A stretch of DNA of 64,000 nucleotides from contig JAAEZT010000017.1 of NCBI GenBank assembly GCA_018222765.1, positions 1 to 64,000 on the forward strand. The letters are read 5' to 3'. How positions within the stretch are numbered: the first letter of the stretch is position 1; every line of letters starts with the position of its first letter. Under the pieces are notes generated by a model. That model saw only the letters and a program-made list of their open reading frames with translations, ran no database searches and was not told the origin of the DNA. Made by a program: the position numbers and the translations under genes. Positions 58,538-64,000 of the stretch are shown here, in pieces. The stretch is from a bacterium (GTDB taxonomy: Bacteria; Verrucomicrobiota; Verrucomicrobiia; Verrucomicrobiales; Akkermansiaceae).

Positions 58538-60220
58538 ATGAGAAATCGTATGGGGATTTTAAGGTTTGTCTTGTTGACGTTTTTGGGATGCGGCGGTCTG
58601 GAGGCTCAGGATACTCCTGAAATCTTCGAAGCTGAGATTGTCATCTACGGTGACGCGGCGGTTGGTGTCACCGCGGCAGTTCAGGCGGCCAAGATGGGGA
58701 AGTCTGCTTTATTGATATCCCAGTATGGGCATCTCGGGGGGATGACCAGTAGTGGACTTGGGTGGACTGATATTGGAAATTCAAAGATTCTGGGCGGTCT
58801 TTCCCGGGAGTTTTATCATCAGGCCTATCTGCACTATCAAAAGCCGGAAGCCTGGGTTCAGCAGAGCAAAGACCTTTTTCCAAAGAAAGGGCAGGGGGCG
58901 CCGACCTTCGATGATGCCACTGGATTGGCTTCGGTTTTTGAGCCCAAGGTTGCCGAGATGATTTTTGACAAGTGGATTGCCGGGGCAGGCGTCCGCGTTG
59001 TGAAAGGTCGTTTGAAGTTGGAGAAGGGAGCGGAGATGGATGGGGAACGCATTACGGGAATTCATCTTGAAGGCGGGCAGCGCATCAAGGGGAAGATGTT
59101 TATCGATGCGTCGTATGAGGGTGATTTGTTGGCTGCTGCGGGAGTGAAGTTTGTCGTCGGGCGTGAAGCAAATTCCCAGTATCAAGAAGTGTCAAATGCG
59201 ATCACCAAGCCGGTGCACGGAAATAATTTACGGAACGGGATCGATCCCTATCGGGTTCCGGGCGATGCTGCGAGCGGGTTGCTACCTGGGGTGAACCAGT
59301 TTAACGAGGCGGAAATCGGGGCGGCGGATCATCGATTGCAGGCATTTTGCTATCGAATGTGCCTGACGGATGCTCCTGAAAACCGGGTGAAAATTTCCAA
59401 GCCCAAGGGCTACAAGGAGGAAGATTATGAGATTCTTTTTCGGTCGATTGCGGCGGGTCAGAAGAGCCACTTTTTTAAACTCTCCCCGATGCCGAACCGT
59501 AAAACCGACTCCAACAATATCGGCGGGATCTCTACGGATTTTATTGGAATGAATTATAGTCCGCTTGCTCCTGATCATTCGGATTACTGGAACTGGACAA
59601 CGTTGTCGCATAAGGAGCGTGAGGTCCTTGCCGGCAGGCATCGGGAGTGGCAATTGGGTTTGGTTTGGAGTTTGCAAAATCATCCCCGTGTTCCGGAAGG
59701 AATGAGAAAGCAGAATGCCCGTTGGGGGCTTCCAAAAGACGAGTTTGTTGATAACAATCATTGGCCCTACAATCTCTATGTTCGAGAGGGTCGGCGGATG
59801 GTTTCCGATTTCGTCATGACCGAGCACCAGTGCCGACAGAATCCAAAGTATCCTGCCGTGGAGGACTCCGTGGGGATGGGTGCTTACACCATGGATTCCC
59901 ACAACGTTCAGCGAGTGGTTTACAAAGGGAATTTGAAAAATGAGGGTGACATCCAGCGGAGCTTGGGTGGCAAACCCTATCCGATCTCTTACAAATCGAT
60001 TGTTCCGGCCAAAGGGGAATGTGAAAATATTTTGGTTCCGTGGTGTCTCTCGTCATCACATATTGCCTTCGGCTCGATTCGGATGGAGCCGGTTGGCATG
60101 GTCCTCGGACAAAGTTCCGCGACGGCTGCTGCAATCGCGATCGATGACAAGGTTTCGGTTCAGGAAGTAGACTACAAAAAGCTAAAGGTCCGGCTTATTC
60201 AGGATGGACAGAAGCTTTGA
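58538..60220 (+). CDS. Secreted/lipoprotein FAD-dependent oxidoreductase (FAD_oxidored type)
   Basis: AEIVIYGDAAVGVTAAVQAAKMGKSALLISQYGHLGGMTSSGLGWTD; C-terminal QSSATAAAIAID; lipobox-like FLGC. Confidence 0.88.
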   Translation: MRNRMGILRFVLLTFLGCGGLEAQDTPEIFEAEIVIYGDAAVGVTAAVQAAKMGKSALLISQYGHLGGMTSSGLGWTDIGNSKILGGLSREFYHQAYLHYQKPEAWVQQSKDLFPKKGQGAPTFDDATGLASVFEPKVAEMIFDKWIAGAGVRVVKGRLKLEKGAEMDGERITGIHLEGGQRIKGKMFIDASYEGDLLAAAGVKFVVGREANSQYQEVSNAITKPVHGNNLRNGIDPYRVPGDAASGLLPGVNQFNEAEIGAADHRLQAFCYRMCLTDAPENRVKISKPKGYKEEDYEILFRSIAAGQKSHFFKLSPMPNRKTDSNNIGGISTDFIGMNYSPLAPDHSDYWNWTTLSHKEREVLAGRHREWQLGLVWSLQNHPRVPEGMRKQNARWGLPKDEFVDNNHWPYNLYVREGRRMVSDFVMTEHQCRQNPKYPAVEDSVGMGAYTMDSHNVQRVVYKGNLKNEGDIQRSLGGKPYPISYKSIVPAKGECENILVPWCLSSSHIAFGSIRMEPVGMVLGQSSATAAAIAIDDKVSVQEVDYKKLKVRLIQDGQKL

Positions 60221-60238
60221 GGTCGTGTGGGTTGAAAT

Positions 60239-60270
60239 AAAAAGGGCTCATATTTCGATGAGCCCTTTTT
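60239..60270. terminator. Bidirectional intrinsic terminator between convergent genes
   Basis: Perfect 13-bp stem AAAAAGGGCTCAT / ATGAGCCCTTTTT, loop ATTTCG. Confidence 0.9.
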
Positions 60271-60296
60271 GAATGGGGGGTGATGAATGGCAGATA

Positions 60297-61667
60297 CTAG
60301 TATTTGCGCTTCGGAGACTGGATGGCCTTTTGCACCTCGGAGGGGAGCCCGCTATCAGCGAGCCACTCGGCGGCGGCTTTCGGGTTGCGGCGAAAGTAGG
60401 ATTGTCCGGCTCTGGTGAGGGACTGGTTGCGAAGAGTTGGGTCGCTGATGTCGCTGGCCCAGGCGATGGCTGTTTCCGGGTCTTGTCGAGCGTAGCCGTC
60501 GGCAAATCCTTTGATGGCGAAATCGCGTTTGGGGGAGTCGGACATGGTGAGGAGGTAATTTCCGGCGGCGACGGGGTCTCGGTCTTCCCAGTCATCGAAG
60601 GCGGAATTGAGACCGTATTTCTGGCCGTCGCCTTCGGGAAGTTTATCGAGCCAGGTGACGGCAGCCATTGGGTTTTTCTCGGCCCATTCGCCTCCGACTT
60701 CGCGAACGGCTCTGGCGGCATAATCCCGATCGGCGAATTTTTCAATCCAAGCTGCGGCCGCTTCGGGGTCCGTGCGGACGTAACGGGAGGCGACGGTGTT
60801 CATGGCGGCTCCTTTCAGTGGGCCCTCAGGAAGGGATTCAGTCCAGATGGAAGCTCCGACCAGACCATCGGACCGCAGAGCTTCGCCGGCGACGATAGAC
60901 ATAAGGCGGTCGGCATCCTTGCGTCCTTCGATGGCGAGGGAGGAAACGTATTCCGCGGCTTCATCGCGATTCCGGTCGGCGAGACCGGTGACGATGCCGC
61001 TTTCGAGGAAGGCTTTTTGTTTGAGGAGGTCTTCGGGGAGCTCGGTCAACATGGCGATGGCTCCTTTTGGGTCGTTGGCGGCCCATCCGTTGATGATCCG
61101 ATAGAGATCCTGCCGAAGGGCCTCTTTCTTGACGTTACTGCCTGTAGTATCCGTGGTCATGGCATCGGTAAAGGCTGCTCTTCCGGCGATGGCACCCCAG
61201 GCGTAGTTAAAGTCGGCCCATTCACGGGGTGAATGATGATACTTATCCCCGAGTTCGGTGAGTTGAGCTCGAATGGCGGAGGCGTTTTCCGCGGTCATTC
61301 CTTCAAGGAGCTTGCTGAAAGCGAGGCGTCGCTTTACGGGATTGGGATCGGTGAGGGCTTCTTTGGCGAGAACCTCGATGCCATCCTCTGAGAAGAGAGC
61401 TCCTCCAAAGATTTGAGCGATGAGAGCTTCCTCTTCTTTTGATGAGCCTGAACGGCTATTTCGACGGGAGTTGGGATTAGAAGGATTGGAACTGCTTCCG
61501 CCTCCGTCACGATAGAGCCGGGAGGATGATTCCGATCTCCCCGGGGTGTCGGCGGATGAATTTTCGCTGGAATCTTTGCTCCAGCGGGTGCCGATGAAAA
61601 ATGCGGTGATCAAGGCGAGCAGCCAAGTTCCGTGGACTTTTAAGAATGTATTATTCATGGCGCTCAT
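60297..61667 (-). CDS. Membrane-anchored helical-repeat protein (roughly 33-aa AAxWLxxLP-type repeats)
   Basis: N-terminal TM WLLALITAFFIGTRW; repeats DPEAAAAWIEKFADRDYAARAV / NPMAAVTWLDKLPEGDGQKYGL / DPVAAGNYLLTMSDSPKRDFAI / DPETAIAWASDISDPTLRNQSL / NPKAAAEWLADSGLP. Confidence 0.8.
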   Translation of the reverse strand: MSAMNNTFLKVHGTWLLALITAFFIGTRWSKDSSENSSADTPGRSESSSRLYRDGGGSSSNPSNPNSRRNSRSGSSKEEEALIAQIFGGALFSEDGIEVLAKEALTDPNPVKRRLAFSKLLEGMTAENASAIRAQLTELGDKYHHSPREWADFNYAWGAIAGRAAFTDAMTTDTTGSNVKKEALRQDLYRIINGWAANDPKGAIAMLTELPEDLLKQKAFLESGIVTGLADRNRDEAAEYVSSLAIEGRKDADRLMSIVAGEALRSDGLVGASIWTESLPEGPLKGAAMNTVASRYVRTDPEAAAAWIEKFADRDYAARAVREVGGEWAEKNPMAAVTWLDKLPEGDGQKYGLNSAFDDWEDRDPVAAGNYLLTMSDSPKRDFAIKGFADGYARQDPETAIAWASDISDPTLRNQSLTRAGQSYFRRNPKAAAEWLADSGLPSEVQKAIQSPKRKY

Positions 61668-61765
61668 TGTTAGGCTTGGTATTTGTATACCACCTTGAGG
61701 AGCTAAGACGGGGAGCGGTGAAGATTCCTTTCAAAGCGTGAAGTCTTCCTGTCTTCCCCTCACAA

Positions 61766-61801
61766 AAAAAGCTCCCGCAGGATGATCTCGAGGAGCTTTT
61801 T
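61766..61801 (-). terminator. Intrinsic terminator-like hairpin
   Basis: AAAAAGCTCC ... GGAGCTTTTT, 10-bp arms, directly after the PEP-CTERM-like remnant on the minus strand. Confidence 0.7.
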
Positions 61802-61809
61802 GAAGTCTT

Positions 61810-61995
61810 GAAATCAGGAATCGAGCGGCGTCGGCGGCGTAAGAGAGCCCGGCCGGTTAGGCTAAGGAGTCCGAGCGAGGTAGGCTCGGAAATTAAGGTA
61901 ATGCCATTGTCCCTGATATCTTGGATCGCGGTCTGGTCGACGGCTTCGTCCCAGATGGTGACATCAAGGACGGGCAGGAGCTTGAGGAGGATCAT
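61810..61995 (-). pseudogene. Remnant of a PEP-CTERM sorting-signal protein
   Basis: DNGITLISEPTSLGLLSLTGRALLRRRRRS matches the PEP-CTERM layout (PEPTSL, hydrophobic stretch, Arg cluster) but has ISEP in place of the PEP motif and no stop after the Arg cluster; the frame runs on through a terminator. Confidence 0.6.
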
Positions 61996-62007
61996 TGATT
62001 CTCTTGG

Positions 62008-62769
62008 CTAAAGATCTTCCCGCGTGACGGTGTATTTCCGGGCGCATCTCGGGCATTGGATGGAGATGGCGGGGTCGTCGCCGAAGAGTTCCTCGGGTTT
62101 TTCTTTCCAGGCGGAGAGTGAGGGGAGGATGCGCTCGAGGCTGCAGCCGCACGCGAATTTGAATTTGCGGGTTTCGAGGGTTTTGTGCTCCTCGGTTTCA
62201 GTGAGAGTGGAGACTTGCTCGGTAGTGAGGGCGGCGAACCATTCTTCATCGAAGTCTGGTTGGGCTGCGATGAGGACGTAGTTGTCGTCGGGGAGTTTGA
62301 AGAGCTTGCCGGGGCGTTGTTCCGATTGGTCGTAGAAGTGTTGCAGCCACTCAACGGGATCGGTGGTGTCGACTTCGATGGTTGAAAGGCGTGGCTCGGC
62401 GCCCGGAAGAGTGGTTTGGGAGTATAGGAAATTACGGTCGGGTTCGCGGACGTCTTCGGTGAAGAGGCGACCGGTGATGTATTCGTTGGTGGACGATCCG
62501 GTCGCAAAAAAATTGACGCGAGGCGCCCGGATGTTGGCGGTCCAGGCGATGGTCTCGGCCCAGGGCCGGGCGGTGAGGTGGAGGGTTAGGGTGGCAAGGA
62601 GGTCCTTGAGCGGCGTGTCGAGATTTTCGGGATGGCGTTGGCCGATGTCCATCAGGTGAAGATAGTAGTCGGTGAAGATGGGCGTGAAGTTCGCGCGTAC
62701 AGCGAGGACGTTGCGATGGCGGATGAAAATGGATTCAACCTTGGTGAATTCGGCGACGGCTTCGGGCAT
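62008..62769 (-). CDS. hslO: Hsp33-like redox chaperone
   Basis: C-terminal FACGCSLERILPSL...ISIQCPRCARKYTVTREDL (CxC...CxxC zinc/redox switch). Confidence 0.82.
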   Translation of the reverse strand: MPEAVAEFTKVESIFIRHRNVLAVRANFTPIFTDYYLHLMDIGQRHPENLDTPLKDLLATLTLHLTARPWAETIAWTANIRAPRVNFFATGSSTNEYITGRLFTEDVREPDRNFLYSQTTLPGAEPRLSTIEVDTTDPVEWLQHFYDQSEQRPGKLFKLPDDNYVLIAAQPDFDEEWFAALTTEQVSTLTETEEHKTLETRKFKFACGCSLERILPSLSAWKEKPEELFGDDPAISIQCPRCARKYTVTREDL

Positions 62770-62772
62770 GAC

Positions 62773-63600
62773 TTAAATAAGTTGTGAAGAGGTGTTTTCT
62801 AGATCGGCTTCGAGTCGTTCCCGCGCAGCAGCGAAGTAGCCGTCATCGATTTCAAATCCAGTAAAATGTGCAAGCTTCATTTGCTGGGCGGCGAGAGCGG
62901 AAGTGCCGATGCCGAGGAATGGGTCGAGGAGGTGAGTGGACCCGGTGACGCCGTGGATAGTGAGACATTGCTTCACGAGGTCGACGGGGAAAGTTGCGGG
63001 ATGCGGGCGGTCCTTGTCGCGCGACATGATGGTGTCGTAGGGCATAAACCAGGTGTTGCCACGGCAGCGTTTGTCATTTCCGTCGGTGTGGGCCCAGCGC
63101 TTGATGTTGCTTTTGTCGGCATAGGTGACCCCGGCCTCGCGGCGTTGGAGGGGAACGTCGCCGGATTTGGTAAGGTGAAAAATGTATTCGTGGCAGTCGT
63201 TGACGAAGCGCTTCGAATTAATGGGCTTGAAGTGGCCGGCGGAAATTTCTTCGCCTTTCCTGGTGTTAATCGTGATCGATTTGATCCAGTGAAAGGTGTT
63301 TTGAAGAATGAAGGCGGGCGATTCTTCGGTAAGAGCGAGGAGGAGCTGATGGGGGAGAAGCGGATTCTTGGGCGCGCCCCCGAGATTGAGAAAGAAGGAG
63401 CCGCCGGGCTTGAGCAGGCGATGGACTTCGGTAGCCCATTCATGGCACCAACGGATGAACTCTGAACGCTTCGAGGTGTCTTTGTAGGTGCCGTAGTTGA
63501 TGCCGATGTTATAGGGCGGGGAGGTGACGACGAGATCGACGGATTCGTCGGGCATGGCGCGCATTCCGGCGAGGCAGTCTTCGTGGTGAAGGTCGATCAC
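62773..63600 (-). CDS. DNA methyltransferase, TSPPY motif (m4C- or m6A-type), apparently orphan
   Basis: DLVVTSPPYNIGINYGTYKD ... LLDPFLGIGTSALAAQQMKLAHFTGFEID. No restriction endonuclease adjacent in the window. Confidence 0.88.
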   Translation of the reverse strand: MIDLHHEDCLAGMRAMPDESVDLVVTSPPYNIGINYGTYKDTSKRSEFIRWCHEWATEVHRLLKPGGSFFLNLGGAPKNPLLPHQLLLALTEESPAFILQNTFHWIKSITINTRKGEEISAGHFKPINSKRFVNDCHEYIFHLTKSGDVPLQRREAGVTYADKSNIKRWAHTDGNDKRCRGNTWFMPYDTIMSRDKDRPHPATFPVDLVKQCLTIHGVTGSTHLLDPFLGIGTSALAAQQMKLAHFTGFEIDDGYFAAARERLEADLENTSSQLI

Positions 63601-63645
63601 GCGTTAATCATTGTGGGGCTTTGGATTTCAGGGGAGTAAAAAAAG

Positions 63646-63662
63646 TTAAACAATCGTTTGAA
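63646..63662. promoter_or_regulatory. Putative operator 1 TTAAACAATCGTTTGAA
   Basis: Imperfect palindrome, same pattern as operator 2, just upstream of the TetR gene. Confidence 0.7.
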
Positions 63663-63678
63663 AATCTTAAAAACAGAT

Positions 63679-63695
63679 TTAAACAAGTGTTTGAA
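63679..63695. promoter_or_regulatory. Putative operator 2 TTAAACAAGTGTTTGAA
   Basis: Same TTAAACAANNGTTTGAA pattern, 33 bp downstream of operator 1, 5 bp before the ATG. Confidence 0.7.
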
Positions 63696-63700
63696 ACGAG

Positions 63701-64000
63701 ATGGCGATCGCAGAAGAGCAATTAACGGGAACAAAGAAATCCTTGGTGGATGCGGCGGCCACACTGATTGCGGAGAGAGGGTTTGACGCGGTCACGGTGC
63801 GGGAAATTACCGGGAAGGCTGATACAAATATCGCTTCGGTAAAATACCATTTCGGTTCGAAAGAAGAGTTGATCGATGCGGTGGTGGCGAATTTTGTCTC
63901 GCCGGTGAATATGGGACGGTTGGCGAGAATTGATAAGCTAGAGGAGGCGGGTGATTTTTGTGCCGAGGATTTGCTGCGGGCCTTTTTGGAGCCAATGCTT
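63701..64000 (+). CDS. TetR/AcrR family regulator, 3'-truncated by window edge (absent from the ORF track)
   Basis: MAIAEEQLTGTKKSLVDAAATLIAERGFDAVTVREITGKADTNIASVKYHFGSKEELIDAVVANFVSPVNMGRL: canonical TetR HTH; open to the end of the window. Confidence 0.9.
   Translation, partial: MAIAEEQLTGTKKSLVDAAATLIAERGFDAVTVREITGKADTNIASVKYHFGSKEELIDAVVANFVSPVNMGRLARIDKLEEAGDFCAEDLLRAFLEPML

Noticed and set aside
60273-61232. 319-aa plus-strand ORF rich in Gly/Val/Asp
   Set aside because: Antisense to the repeat protein at 60297-61667; repeat-driven shadow ORF.
1-64000. CRISPR arrays, tRNA or rRNA genes, prophage, intact transposases, known anti-phage systems
   Set aside because: No spaced direct-repeat array, tRNA or rRNA signature, transposase or defence gene set could be identified by reading; the DNA methyltransferase stands alone.

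Overview
This 64 kb window looks like a bacterial chromosome segment, most likely from the Verrucomicrobia/PVC group. That placement is inferred from the gene repertoire: many secreted sulfatases, giant lamin-tail/CotH proteins, PEP-CTERM-like and TTTYTL Ig-like motifs. Housekeeping genes recognised: prfC, fhs, prmA, rarA, purE-purK, dnaA-dnaN, mnmH, aroB, serA, ilvD, hslO. The accessory content includes five full-length sulfatases (one fused to an N-terminal TPR domain), three giant LTD/CotH-kinase paralogues (one cut by the left edge), a LamG/Ig-like protein, PQQ-type and sorbosone-dehydrogenase-type propellers, a cytochrome c, an SLC13 and an SSS transporter, an orphan TSPPY DNA methyltransferase, and a TetR gene running off the right edge that the ORF track omits. 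The less obvious observations are: (1) the CotH+LamG gene pair (about 21.64-28.24 kb) is flanked by two copies of the last 61 bp of the SLC13 transporter gene, each ending in the same ATGA junction, so it looks like a cassette placed between a transporter and its former downstream sulfatase; (2) a beta-carbonic anhydrase relic with an internal deletion and an apparent Trp-to-stop change; (3) further relics of a sulfatase 3' end, an LTD-family C-terminus and a PEP-CTERM protein; (4) a DnaQ-like exonuclease whose catalytic DFE motif lies upstream of every ATG/GTG/TTG, implying a non-canonical start; (5) nested domain insertions distinguishing the CotH paralogues; (6) GTAG-footed REP-like hairpins, two of which supply stop codons; (7) paired TTAAACAANNGTTTGAA operators in front of the TetR gene. 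Everything was read by eye. No database search, alignment or folding program was run.
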